From Gorsachius magnificus (lineage: Eukaryota > Chordata > Aves > Pelecaniformes > Ardeidae): a stretch of 64,000 bases of DNA. The translations under genes and the position numbers were made by a program. Below the pieces are notes generated by a model. It was not told the origin of the DNA, did not search any database, and saw only the letters and a program-made list of their open reading frames with translations. The stretch's first letter is position 1; each line of letters begins with the position of its first letter. Shown piece by piece: positions 27,601 to 37,179 of this stretch. The DNA lies in contig CM067109.1 in the NCBI GenBank assembly GCA_034008185.1, positions 56,878,801 through 56,942,800 of the forward strand, given 5' to 3'.

Positions 27601-30600
27601 TAAAATTCCTACCCAGTCCAAAGTCCCTTCTTCTACAACAGATAGTCCCCTCAATCTGCTACAGAGCTTCTAAACTATTTGCTTAATTTACTTCATCTTT
27701 CCAAGAACACAGACTATCTGCACGTTGACAACCATCACTTGTCTTTACACTGAGCTACACTAATGGTCTTTATACATCACTGTTTTGATCACAGCCAGCA
27801 CTGAAAATCTCAGTCATGTTCTCACCTGACAAGGGATGAAAAATATTGAATGAGAAATTAACTTTCCCTGCAAAACAGAAACCCCTATGTACTTCCAGAC
27901 CTAATGTAAATACAGACCAACGGAAACACAAGTTTTGTTTACTATATGAACATACCAGGCTGAGTCCTACCAGCATGCCTTAGGAAAGTTAAATTCTGTA
28001 AGGTGCAGCAAGATTTTGGAGACCAGGTGGAGCACCTTCAGGAAGGACTCAGTGCTCTCAGGACCCCCCAACCTGATGTCACTGCGACCATCGTGGCACT
28101 GGGTGTTACAACCAGGCAATCAGGAAGCAACAGGAAGCTCTTTGACACCCCCAGACAAAGACAGAGCTTACTAACACAGACAACATGGTCATCAAAATGT
28201 ACAGCAAAAGAGTAATGTGATCTATTTGAAAAAGGGGAGAGAAATAATTACAGGCTTGGGAAATTATTAAGAACTTAAGTTAAAAATAATTGTTCTCCCC
28301 TATAGAGTAACCTGAGAAGATTGCTTTAGCCCTCCACCTGACTGCTAATCAACTCTGTAACAGACACAGTTTTTAAAATATTTGTAGAATTAATTTTTGC
28401 AATACAGTTTTTTTTTAAAAAAAAGTTTCAGTGAAACTTTGAAGAAGCAAAAAACTAACCCAAATATACTAATCACTGTATGTTTCAAAGGAAAAATAGA
28501 ATCTGGAAGCTACATCTCTCAACCAGCTTGCATGTTTTTTCAGCAACCTAAATGCCATGCTCCAAAAATCTCTTCCCATTTGTAGAATACTCGCTTTCAT
28601 CATTTTGAAGGCAGAAAAAAAAATCAGAAGCCTGCCATAGATCTACATGGCCTGTCATCTTTTTCCATCATCTGAATTCCCTCTGCAGAGGCTGAGGTAT
28701 TTTGGCTAGTTCTAATGCATTCCTAGAACATTACAATAATTCAGTTTAAAACACCAAATAACACACAAAAAGTTCTACTTTTGGTGTTCTTCCAAAAAAA
28801 CCAAAGGTCACAAAAAACATTCCAAAGCAATAAAGAGGATGGAGCAGATGTTTGCAGTGCAGTTATCCTTGCAGTAATAGCATGGGTCCATACAATAGAC
28901 TATTTTTGGCCAGTAAATTTAGTCTAGCAGCTCTTTTCATATCAGGCATAAATTTAATGCCATTAATGGTTGTTCATGATTTTATTTTATTAGAAATGCA
29001 GAAAACCCGTAAAACTTCAAGTAAAGACTATCATACGGGCAGCAGGAACCACAAACTGGGAACTGATTCTGATCCAAGTTAAGCCTTGTGCCAAAAGTAC
29101 AGAATTTCAGAAATGCTGATGCTGTAAATCTGAATGATGGCCTTCAATACTTACATTGTTGGAGAGTGAAAACACTTTACAGTGATAATGTAGTATCCTG
29201 AGGTTCATAACATATTTCTAAAGCCTGCAAGTGGATAAAAAACCTGCAACTTTTCTGGAATATGAATCTGATCTGTGATACCATCACAAAGAATTTTAAC
29301 AGATTTCTGATGGAACTGTTAGGCTTGTTATGTGACACCAAATGACACTTAGAAACCTAGAATGAACAGAAACACACAAGGAAAAATAATAGAAGACGAA
29401 GTGTTCTGTAGGTATTCTAAAATATTCCATGGCAGTAAAAAATGTAACAGCACCTTTTTCAGAAAAAACAAGTAAAGAATTTCATGTGACAAATTCTTGT
29501 ACAGTACAACTAGGATCAGCAGTGGTTCATAAAGACAAATTTGGCCCACTGATAATGCACATGCTTACCTCTTACATGCCCTCTATAGTACAACTTTAAA
29601 ATAGACAAAGCACTACATACTTTACTGAAGGATGAGTCACAGAACAAGAACAAAATGCACCCTCCTTCACTGCCACATATGTCACAATTAAAGGAATGAG
29701 ACTTACATAACCTGAGAGCTGAAAGTTTTGCATACTCACATCTCCATCTAGTGGCCTCTGGTCGTCAGAGTCCCGGGTTGGACTGATGTCCTGTCTCATC
29801 ACCCAGATAGGCTCCTTAGGTTCATCGGGGGTATAAGGAGAACGGATGGTCCTTGTCTTCACTTCCTCAATAGCCTCTTTAATATCCTTGATGGCCAGTG
29901 AAATTGCATCTCTCTTTTCCTTGCTGTACCTCTGTACAGATTCTCCCGAGTTGGATGTAACTCGAGAACCAGCTGGGAGCTGGCCATTACTTTCATGTCC
30001 ACCACCAGCAAGAGTATGACCATGCTCCACACTCTGCTCCGCCTCTGGCATGTCTTCAGCTGCCTTGTCTAAACTCTGGGAGCTCATGCTCTGCTTCACC
30101 TCTGCTACAATCTGATCAATGTCCTCCTCTTGTTCGTAACTATCCATTCTTGGGTAGGGTGCAAACTCTGCCTCCTTCTCAGGGCTGTCAGACTCTCCGT
30201 CAGACCGTTCATCATAATGGTGAAGGCGGGCACCAAGTGCCTCCTTGCGGTAATTGTCAGCTTCCTCCCTTTCCCGCTCATACTGTTGGATCCCCTCCCT
30301 AACATCGAGGTCTGGTGTGTCTCCTATCTCCTCGTACACGTGCTCCTGCAGTCCATAGTCAGCGTAAGGCTCAGCATACTGTTCATCCTCTCCTCGGTGG
30401 AAGAGCCTATGTGTGTAGACATAACCCGAGTAAGCTGCATTCATGGCTTCCTCGTGTTCAATGGAATGGAAATGTAAGTGATTGGGCAATGTTCGATTAT
30501 GAATGGCCTCGCCATGCTCAGCCTCGGCATTCTCTGTGTACTCCTCAGACTCAGGCCTGTACTGCACTGCATATGCGCTCTCATCCTCATTCTCCTGAAC

Positions 30601-30891
30601 TCTCTCCGTGTCGTAACTGTCCTCCACCGTGGCTATCACATCCCCTTCTGCAGTATCCGTGTGATTGTGGAAACCACTCTCAGTGCTGGCTGACCGAGCT
30701 AACATCCCTTCCTCCTCCTGCCCAGACAGGCCCCCTTGGCTGCTGTTTGTGTGCCTTGGGTAGTGAGTTGCATACCGCTGTTCCTCTTCCAACTCTGAGT
30801 GCTCCAGGTCAGCCTCCACTGACTCGTTCACTGCTCCATTTGCTGGCTCTTCACTTACCTCCCCCTCAGGCGGTCCAACCAAATGGTTCAT
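478..30891 (-). CDS. APBA1: APBA1 (Mint1/X11-alpha) neuronal adaptor, spliced, 3' end missing
   Basis: Nine exons on the minus strand join without a frame break into 713 codons that follow vertebrate APBA1; the human protein is about 837 residues, so roughly the last 110-125 codons are off the left edge. APBA1 is a cytoplasmic and presynaptic adaptor: its N-terminus binds Munc18-1 and CASK, its PTB domain binds the YENPTY-type tail of amyloid precursor protein, and its tandem PDZ domains bind channel and receptor C-termini. The order seen is an acidic N-terminus (residues 1-384), a Ser-rich linker, the PTB domain and PDZ1. APBA2 and APBA3 are less likely, because the N-terminal region, including the Munc18 and CASK segments, matches APBA1 closely. 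All introns are GT-AG. The start is the ATG at 30891, which opens with the conserved MNHL. Exon junctions are read from sequence; the family role is established knowledge. Confidence 0.97.
691..1491 (-). other. APBA1: APBA1 intron 9
   Basis: An 801-bp phase-0 intron with donor GTATGT and acceptor GATACAG. Unique AT-rich sequence; nothing else recognised. Confidence 0.85.
1492..1671 (-). CDS. APBA1: APBA1 exon: PTB C-terminal helix and PTB-PDZ linker (60 codons)
   Basis: The acceptor is CTACAG and the donor [29 protein letters not shown] is the long C-terminal PTB helix that packs on the peptide groove. It is followed by [12 protein letters not shown] and the linker [20 protein letters not shown], which corresponds to the helical segment reported to fold back and autoinhibit the X11/Mint PTB domain. 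Matches human closely. Phase 0 both ends. Confidence 0.97.
2628..2854 (-). mobile_element. CR1 LINE 3' fragment
   Basis: Starts with CATAGAATCG, the minus-strand image of the CR1 ATTCTATG terminal repeat, followed by CR1 3' sequence (a GTCCAACC motif and the C-terminal RT tail around 2740-2850). Minus orientation, same as APBA1. About 227 bp, 5' truncated, no open frame of significance. Confidence 0.9.
4972..4997. repeat. AAAAT microsatellite
   Basis: About five AAAAT/TAAAA units in a row in intron 8. Confidence 0.8.
5374..5559 (-). CDS. APBA1: APBA1 exon: PTB peptide-binding strand region (62 codons)
   Basis: The acceptor is CCCCAG and the donor GAT|GTAAGG. It encodes [36 protein letters not shown] and [11 protein letters not shown]. 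The strand containing ISYIADIG pairs with the NPxY-type peptide in the known X11 PTB structures, and the MARRR to QDGKRQ stretch is the family's long loop. One visible change from the human sequence is SQDN for SQEN. Phase 0 on both sides; 186 nt. Confidence 0.97.
5560..6133 (-). other. APBA1: APBA1 intron 7
   Basis: A 574-bp phase-0 intron; unique AT-rich sequence, no feature seen. Confidence 0.85.
6134..6220 (-). CDS. APBA1: APBA1 exon: PTB middle strands (29 codons)
   Basis: The acceptor is TTTGCAG and the donor CAG|GTATAG. Encodes the loop APEGESQPM and the strands [20 protein letters not shown], matching human APBA1 throughout. It forms the second and third strands of the PTB sandwich. 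Phase 0 at both ends. Only 87 nt with no in-frame start, so it is found only by homology and splice sites. Confidence 0.96.
6221..7333 (-). other. APBA1: APBA1 intron 6
   Basis: A 1.1-kb phase-0 intron between the 33-nt and 87-nt exons, AT-rich, with no recognisable repeat or gene. Confidence 0.85.
7334..7366 (-). CDS. APBA1: APBA1 33-nt exon inside the PTB domain ([11 protein letters not shown])
   Basis: Eleven codons identical to the human residues, bounded by CTAAGCAG upstream and AAG|GTGCAG downstream. It extends PTB helix 1 and adds a basic run (KSRKK) before the loop that precedes the next strand. Phase 0 on both sides, so inclusion or skipping keeps the frame. The donor GTGCAG is weak, and a UGC triplet lies 8-10 bases upstream of the exon, between the pyrimidine tract and the AG, which is the hallmark placement for SRRM4 (nSR100) dependent neural microexons. 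That regulation is inference; the exon itself is secure. Confidence 0.94.
7367..13030 (-). other. APBA1: APBA1 intron 5
   Basis: A 5.7-kb phase-0 intron. It contains one endogenous retroviral LTR at 11538-12091 in the opposite orientation to the gene. The rest is AT-rich with short poly-A and poly-T runs and no gene that I can support. The 3' end (7367-7400 on the minus strand) is the regulatory region of the 33-nt exon. Confidence 0.85.
11538..12091 (+). mobile_element. ERVK-like solo LTR with two TATA-like motifs
   Basis: Begins TGGTTTCAGCTGG and ends near GGGTTAAATCACA, a pair of ends I recognise from abundant avian class II (ERVK-like) LTRs. Two TATA motifs (TATATAAACT) lie about 15 bases apart at 11778-11801, followed by a GGGGAGTTGGCTGAGGGG segment and an ATT-rich simple tract at 11909-11942. 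No gag, pol or env sequence flanks it, so it is a solo LTR. It sits antisense to APBA1 in intron 5. No clean target-site duplication is visible. Family assignment is from memory. Confidence 0.75.
13031..13176 (-). CDS. APBA1: APBA1 exon: start of PTB domain (first strand and helix)
   Basis: The acceptor is GTTACAG and the donor AAG|GTGAGG. 146 nt: two bases finish a Val codon, then 48 codons. It encodes the N-terminal PTB segment, with [20 protein letters not shown] (start strand), [19 protein letters not shown] and the start of helix 1 (AQEAVSRIK). The sequence is essentially that of mammalian APBA1, as expected for the APP-binding domain. Ends in phase 0. Confidence 0.96.
13177..16189 (-). 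other. APBA1: APBA1 intron 4
   Basis: A 3.0-kb phase-1 intron, the only phase-1 intron visible. It contains a segment of more even base composition at 13380-13700, open for 155 codons on the minus strand, which looks like a decayed repeat, and an AATTAA-rich patch at 15770-15845 in which the motif GCCTGCCAATT appears twice about 62 bases apart. Otherwise AT-rich unique sequence; no gene. Confidence 0.85.
16190..16229 (-). CDS. APBA1: APBA1 40-nt microexon joining linker to PTB domain
   Basis: Found by searching for the missing residues between two exons whose phases do not match. The minus strand reads TTACAG, then 40 exon bases encoding [13 protein letters not shown] plus one base, then GTAAGA. 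Those 13 residues are identical to the human segment as I recall it. The extra G completes a Val codon with the TT that opens the next exon, so the exon is phase 0 at its start and phase 1 at its end. Skipping it would shift the reading frame, so it should be constitutive. The peptide lies just before the PTB core; too short to be detected as an ORF. Confidence 0.95.
16230..19614 (-). other. APBA1: APBA1 intron 3
   Basis: A 3.4-kb intron, phase 0. AT-rich with no recognisable transposon. A G-rich run at 19061-19085 on the plus strand (C-rich in the transcript) is the only compositional outlier. No gene seen. Confidence 0.85.
19615..19716 (-). CDS. APBA1: APBA1 exon: Ser/Pro-rich linker before the PTB domain (34 codons)
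   Basis: The exon begins after GTCTAG and ends GAG|GTAGAG. It encodes [16 protein letters not shown] near its start and ends ASTNKE, matching the human SPSP...GAESSS...VSTNKE linker at both ends while the middle ([12 protein letters not shown]) differs from human. It lies between the CASK-binding segment and the PTB domain. Length 102 nt, phase 0 at both ends, so skipping would remove 34 residues without a frameshift. The function of this linker is not known to me; conservation of the edges argues for a real exon. Confidence 0.9.
19717..29739 (-). other. APBA1: APBA1 intron 2
   Basis: A 10.0-kb GT-AG intron (donor GTGAGT, acceptor GTCTAG), phase 0. It is mostly AT-rich unique sequence. Notable contents: a G-rich run at 19061-19085 lies just outside, in intron 3; a moderately GC-rich island with a tandem 28-30 bp duplication is at 21600-21840; a C-rich, GC-elevated block is at 23880-24060 and another at 24400-24700; an A/C-rich simple stretch is near 22290-22340. 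The segment at 28000-28200 has a more balanced base composition but matches no family I can name. I see no gene in it. Confidence 0.85.
21600..21840. other. GC-richer patch with a short tandem duplication
   Basis: A rise in GC and CpG within otherwise AT-rich intron 2. Two diverged 28-30 bp units lie side by side at 21633-21690 (AGATGCAGCTGTGAAACAG and AGACGCAGCTGCGAAATGG). Short frames are open on both strands but have no family match that I can name. Confidence 0.4.
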
Positions 30892-30944
30892 GGCAAGTTC
30901 TGGTGGGTAGGTCACTTATTCTATTGACATTTTGTCTATCACAG
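29740..30944 (-). CDS. APBA1: APBA1 first coding exon: 5' UTR end plus N-terminal 384 residues
   Basis: The acceptor follows a pyrimidine-rich tract ending TTTCCAG at 30945, and the donor after GAT at 29740 is GTGAGT. The first 53 bases are 5' UTR. The ATG at 30891 has a good context (GCCATGA), and an in-frame stop lies 24 bases upstream. The product is highly acidic. Residues about 172-258 match the Munc18-1 interaction domain (HVYEEIGD, then the tract around [20 protein letters not shown]). Residues about 325-375 match the CASK-binding region, with an Ile/Lys/Glu-rich helix and the IWVMR motif at 362-366 that is known to dock on the CASK kinase-like domain. Residues 64-88 ([20 protein letters not shown]) are also strongly conserved. 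Residues 285-318 look less constrained. Phase 0 at its 3' end. Confidence 0.97.
30916..30930 (-). promoter_or_regulatory. APBA1: Four-codon upstream ORF in the APBA1 5' UTR
   Basis: Within the UTR part of the first coding exon an ATG at 30930 opens a frame of Met-Ser-Ile-Glu followed by TAA at 30918-30916. It is in frame with the main ORF and ends 24 bases before the main ATG at 30891. The upstream ATG has A at -3, so it could be recognised by scanning ribosomes. Whether it is translated or limits APBA1 output is inference. Confidence 0.5.
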
Positions 30945-33900
30945 CTGGAAAGAAATAAAAAAAACAAACAACTCTGATGTTACTCTTAAAAAGAAGTGGA
31001 GTCAATAAACAGAAGCAACAAAAGGCACCCCTCCTTCCCCAGCAGACAAACTTTTAACTTCATCAGCTCTGAAGTCAGACGACAGCCAGTGCAACAGTAT
31101 GACCTCCTGTGCAAATGACCTGCTACAGCAGCAACCAACAACAATCCCCTTCAGGACTGCACTTGTCAATTCTATGGACAAATTCTCTGTGGAAGAATAA
31201 TTCCCAAGCACCTCCTTGGAGACACTTCTATGGACTGCTGCGGCATTTCAGTGATGTTGGCAGGCGCATGTTAGAAAAGCTAACTTTTGCCAGGGGCTAA
31301 ACCATGGTAGAGATATGACAGAAATAGTGCACCTTTACTCCACCACTCTCCCTACAGCTCACTAACTTGGTGCAAAGGAAGGGTGATGTAATGTAAAATG
31401 ACAGATTTAGTCCCATCAGAGGAGTCTGCAATTGCTCAGATACATGACAGCTATGCATACTACACTTCTTCAGTATGGTATCTTCAGCTGAGCTAGTCAC
31501 CCCTATGCACTTTTAAAAAATTGTTAGAAATAAAAATGTGCTCTCAGGTATCTGAAGCATCTGTTCCTTCTCCCCAGGGAAGCACATGACAGCTAGATAC
31601 AACATGGTTACCTTTGTGGAATGTATCTATAATCACTTAAGATGGCTTTTGCACCAAACATCTTTCCTAAAACATGGAGACAACCTTACTAATATTCATA
31701 ACCATGACCACATTGAGACTAGTGAGACACCTCAGCCTTGATGACTTTGAGTAAAAGTCTCAAAAGATGATATAATTACTAGAGAGACTTGCCAATAATA
31801 GTAAATACGCATTTACTAGGCCATAAAAACAGGAAAACTCCATAAGAATACATATTAGCTTCTCTAAGCTTCACACAGCAAACAGGCCTATCTAGTTCAG
31901 GTGGTTTCATTTTTATGTAACAGCTTCAGCTATTTTGAACCTTGCCCTATGTTTTTAAAATGTAGTGTCATAAATAGGATATTTTATGTCTTTTTAGGTC
32001 CCTAAGTCAAACCACATATCCATAAGTAAAATACAGCTCTAGCCTGTGACTTATTGATAAGTAATAAAAGAAAAGGTACCTGTTGGAAGGCTTCTAACTT
32101 AAGGATCTATAAAAGTTCATGTTAATTACCAATTAAAAAAAATTAATGTGAATGTAAAATAGAAGTTGAACCAAATGTAATGAGCTGAGGCAAGGAGGCT
32201 CAGGCGACGCTTTGCTGACTAAATGAGCTCTGTTCAGAAGAATGGTGGGGATAACTTCCAGTGACAAGAAAGCAACAATAATTTCAGTTGCCCTCTGTTA
32301 GAAAAGCTGTCAGGCAGGCAAGGCTAGGCACGAGTTACTTGGGCTACAGTTTCCTAGGATATGTACAGGGTGCAGCTTCCAGCTCAGCTAACGAAGGTAG
32401 GTTAGTAAGAAGCCTTCAGGGACAAGCTAAAGTCTTTTCCAGCTAAGACTTCCAAAAAAAACCCAGGAAAGAATGAGCAGAATATAGGTGGGTACGCTGG
32501 CGTGCTCCAGAACTAACAAACCAAACACTCTCCTCCCCGCAGCATATGACAATTATTTAAGTAAACAAGAACAAAACCGGAGGGCTTTCCATTTTAAGCC
32601 CACAGAAAGAAGGGTGAAGATGCCAAGGCGTAACAGCCCTTTGAAAGGCCCATTCCAAGCAAGATTTCCTGCTTCCATTGAAGTCAGTTACAAAATTTCC
32701 ATGGCTTTGCAGATAGACAGAATTGGACTAAAATAGAGGACTGTTTAAAAATTTTACCTGAAATCTGTTGGATTCCAAGTAGGCCCTGAGTCGCACCAAA
32801 GTGTCATTGGTCACCCACAGGAAAAGGGCAGCATGAGTTGAAAGAAATGAAGTTACACATAAATGCAGGGTGATGACCAACTTCCCCAACTCTTTATCAC
32901 ATGTACACTGCCACATCATTAACTGAATTACATTAAGTTAGAAAAGAAGGCAAAATTCAACTGCATGAAGGCCACCTATACCTCAGGTCAAATAAGGTAC
33001 CGAACGCCACAATATTTATGACAATGAAAGTCTAGATAGCATCTGAAAATAAGAGATCCTGTTTTAGAATTCTTAATACAAGCTCATAACATAAAGCATC
33101 CTACTGGCAGACAGCATCGCTGACATATCTAGCTGTGAGAAACAAATTATGGAGATTACAAACCACACAAAATGTTGCTAAAAACCACCTGAGAGCCCCA
33201 ACATTCTCCTTTTGCAAATTAACATTTCCAAAGTTCCACCTCTGAAATTGGCCTCATTTAAAGAACAATCTCAGCTTAATTTCAAATATTGATATCCTGA
33301 AATTTTCAAGGTTGTGTCTTTTGAAGAGATGACATAGAAACTTTAAGCTTTACTTAAAGCTTTTTACTGAAAAAAGGTCCTTTTCTGTTTGCTCTTCCTC
33401 CAATAGTTTCAATTTAATTTCACTTTTTAATTTGGCAAACAGTAAAATACTATTCTCGAATGTATTTTGAAATTAAAAAAAAAAAAAGAAGAGAAATTTT
33501 AGTTGTTAGAAAAGGAGGTAAGTTTACTTATAAAATTATAGGTCTGAATAAATGCCCTTAGGTCACCTAAGCCCCAATAACCTTCAATAAAAAGTAAGCT
33601 TCTAAGTCAAGTACATTGATTTGACTGTTTTAACAATCAGTCTTTAGGACAGTAATTTAAAGAACCCCCTATTAACGTTGGAGATTAGAAGCACTAAATC
33701 CCTTTTCATACACAGCAGCTGGAAGACTACTAAAAACCACACTTTATTATTCTTAGTAGCACTTCCCTCAAGCAAATGCAAGGTCTGCCTGACTTTTCTC
33801 ACCAGGCCTTCAAAAAGCACTTTATTTCCAGCAAGCAAACCAAATTCAATAACCTACATAAAATGCCATAGACAGAGAATATAAGCAAGACAGGTCATCT

Positions 33901-34615
33901 GACCTTGGAAATAAAGACACAGCACCCATCTGAAAGATATTATGCTCTCACATTAATTACCCAGAACAGCAGCTGTGCACCAGTAATCAAACATGTATGG
34001 TGAAGTGCTCTGTAAGCACTCTTAGCTTTGCACTCAGGACTTGATGGATGAATCTGTCTCCAAAATAGAGAAATCAGAGGTTGATTACTACTGCAGCTAG
34101 CTTTTTGCTGAAGGTTAAACTACCTCCCTGCCTGTAAAGAAGAAAAAATTAAACATCTCCACATACTTTCCAAGCAACATCAAGAAAAACTTCAAGTTTA
34201 GAGATTTTTCTCTACTTTATATTAAAAAAAGAAGTATGTAAAACACCACCAAAGGGCATACTATCATCTTGGGGCAAGACCACAACATCAATGCCGAGTG
34301 CTACTCAGGAAAAGACATGCAATAAGCAAAGGTAAAAACGAGAGTGTTTTCAGATTCCAGTTTCTTTTTTTATTTGTTTCCCAAGTCCAGATGTAGAATT
34401 GTTTGCTTTCTTGTGCATGCAGGCATAAATGAAGGGGTTTTTAAATTATTATTCCAAATATGCTTTCAGAGTTTGTTTTATAAGGGCACTACACATTGTA
34501 TTTCCACAGTCTAACCCTGACTTTTCAGAATAAAAGATCATGCACTCAATAGGTCTGTATACTATTGCTACTGTCTCAAAACAAAGCTGCGCGCCACGTG
34601 GAACCAAGACTACAC

Positions 34616-35300
34616 CTACACACACAGTTTTTTTTCACAGATAGGATAACAGGATAACTCAGTTAGGAAGGGACAGCAGGAGGTCTCCACTCCAAGCCCT
34701 GCCCAAAGCACAGCCAGCTCTGGGCTCAGACCAGGCTGCTCAGGGGCTTGTCCACTTGGGGCTTGACAACCTCCATGGCAGGAGACAGCACAACCTGTCT
34801 GGGGACCCAGCTCCACTGCTGGACCGTCCTTGTGGGGAAAATGTTTCTTGCTTATAGCCAGTTTGAATTTCCCCTGTTTCAGCTTGTGCTAGCTGTCTTT
34901 AACCCACCCTCCCACCGCACACTACTGTGAAGAGCCCAGCTGCACCTCCTCCACCCCCTCGGCTGCTGCTGGGTGACCCTGAAGCCATCCCTCCTCCCAG
35001 CTAAACCAGCCCCAGTCCCACAGCCTCTCCTTGCCTAGCAAGGGCTTCAGCCCCACCGTCTGGGTGGCCTCCCCTCACTTCCCACCAGCTTTTGTCAGTG
35101 TCATTCCTGTATCGGGGACCCAAACTGGAGGCAGTACCCAGGGGGCATCTGGCAGGCACTGAGAAGAGGGGACAGGCCCTACCTTCCCTGGGATCTCAGG
35201 GCTGTGTCCTGCTCATGCTGCCCCAGGCGCCCCTGTCTCTATTTCTGAAGACGGGCCGTTCCCCAGAGCTGCTCCTTGCCCTCACCAGTCCCAGCCTGTA
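34616..35300 (-). mobile_element. Older CR1 3' fragment
   Basis: GC-richer than its surroundings and following the layout of the CR1 3' region (the GACAACCTCCATGG and AGCTCCACTGCTGG blocks resemble the usual CR1 tail, then a region resembling the Leu-rich RT C-terminus). Diverged and without an open frame. It abuts the 3' end of the next CR1. The exact subfamily and borders are uncertain. Confidence 0.6.
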
Positions 35301-35349
35301 TCATAGAATCGTAGAATGTTTTGGGTTGGAAGGGACCCCTAGAAGTCAT

Positions 35350-37179
35350 CTAGTCCAACCCCTCTGCAGTGAGCAGGGACACCGCTAACCAGATCAGGTT
35401 GCTCAGAGGCCCATCCAACCTGGCCTTGAATGTTCCCAGGGATGGGGCCTCCACTACCTCTCTGGGCAACCCGCTCCAGTGTTTCACCACCCGCATTGTA
35501 AAGAATTTCCTCCTTATATCCAGTCTAAACCTACCCTGTTTTACTTTAAAACTCTTACCCCTTGTCCTGTCACAGCTGGCCCTACTAAAAAGATTTTCCC
35601 CATCTTTCCTATAGGCCCCCTTTAGATACTGAAAGGCTGCAATCAGGTCTCCCCGCAGCCTTCTCTTCTCCAAGCTGAACAACCCAAACTCTCTCAGCCT
35701 GTCCTCATAGGAGAGGCACTCCAGCCTTTGGATCATTTTAGTAGCCCTCCTCTGGACCCGCTCCAACAGGTCCATGTCCTTCTTGTGCTGAGGGCTCCCC
35801 AGCTGGATGCAGGACTGCAGGTGAGGTCTCACCAGAGCAGAGTAGAGGGGCAGAATCACCTCCCTCGACCTGTTGGCCACGCTTCTCCTGATGCAGCCCA
35901 GGGTACGGTTGGCTTTCTGGGCTGCCAGCGCACATTGCCAGCTCATGTCCAGCTTTTCATCCATCCGTACCCCCAAGTCCCTCTCAGCAGGGCTGCTCTC
36001 GATCCTTTCTTCCCCCAGCCTGTATTGATACCAGGGGTTACCCCAACCCAGGTGCATAACCTTGCACTTGGCCTTGTTGAACCTCATGAGGTTCACACAG
36101 GCCCACCTCTCCAGACTGTCCAGGTCTCTCTGGATGACATCCCGTCCTTCTGGTGTGTCAACTGCACCACTCAGTTTGGTGTCATCCGCAAACTCGCTGA
36201 GGGTGCATTCGATCTCACTGTCTAAGTCATTGATGAATATATTGAACAGCACCGCTCCCAGTACGGACCCCTGAGGGACACCACTCGTCACCGGTCTCCA
36301 TCCGGACATCGAGCCATTGACCACTACCCTCTGGATGCGGCCATCCAGCCAGTTCCTTATCCACCGAACAGTCCACCTGTCAAATCCATAGCTCTCCAAT
36401 TTAGAGAGAAGGATGTTGTGGGGGACCATGTCAAAGGCTTTGCAGAAGTCCAGATAGATGACGTCCATTGGTTTTCCCTTGTCCACTGATGCTGTCACAC
36501 CATCGTAGAAAGACACTAGGTTCGTCAGGCAGGACTTGCCCTTGGTGAAGCCATGCTGGCTATCTCGAATTATGTCCCTGGCCTCCATATGCCTTAGCAT
36601 AGCTTCTAGGAGGATCTGTTCCATGATCTTCCCAGGCACAGAGGTGAGGCTGACAGGTCGGTAGTTCCCAGGGTCTTCCTTTCTACCCTTTTTGAAAAGG
36701 GGCACAATGTTTCCCTTCTTCCAGTCCCCAGGGACTTCACCTGACTGCCATGACTTTTCAAATATCATGGAGAGTGGCTTGGCGACTACATCGGCCAATT
36801 CCCTCAGGACTCTGGGATGCATCTCATCAGGTCCCATGGACTTATGTGCGTTCAGGTTCCTCAGGTGGTCACGAACCTGATTTTCTCTTACAGCAGGAGG
36901 GGTTTTACCCTCCCGGTCCATCATGCCATCCATCAGCTTGGGAGGGGTGAGGAGAGAGGTTTCCAGTGAAGACTGAGGCAAAAAGTTGTTGAGTACCTCA
37001 GCCTTCTCCTTGTCCGCTGTTAACAGTTTGCCGGTCTCGCTCATCAGCGGGGGTACGCTTTCTTTAACCATCCTTTTCCGGCTGATATACCTGTAGAAAC
37101 TCTTCTTGCTATTCTTTGCATCCCTTGCCAAGTTTAGCTCCAGCTGCACCTTGGCCTTCCTGACCCCATTCCTATACAA
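35350..37179 (-). pseudogene. CR1 ORF2 reverse transcriptase region (uninterrupted frame)
   Basis: 609 codons without a stop. Motifs in order: NYRPVSLTS at about 172-180, [12 protein letters not shown] at 209-220, YLDFCKAFD at 242-250 with the first catalytic Asp at 244, VPQGSVLG at 301-308, and the catalytic FADD at 330-333. A C-terminal domain with [18 protein letters not shown] follows. All RT catalytic residues are present. It is called a pseudogene because the endonuclease upstream is broken by frameshifts and the element is 5' truncated; the first codon is TTG, not a real start. CR1 RT copies RNA at a nicked target site in the nucleus. Confidence 0.9.

Noticed and set aside
30892..30915. 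Extending the APBA1 protein upstream to a GTG at 30915
   Set aside because: The ATG at 30891 matches the family N-terminus MNHL and has a good initiation context; GTG is not needed.
30315..30977. 220-codon open frame on the plus strand
   Set aside because: It lies antisense to the first coding exon of APBA1; the conserved acidic coding sequence on the other strand explains why it stays open, and its Pro/Leu/His-rich product matches nothing.
35728..36225. 165-codon plus-strand frame
   Set aside because: Shadow of the CR1 reverse transcriptase on the minus strand.
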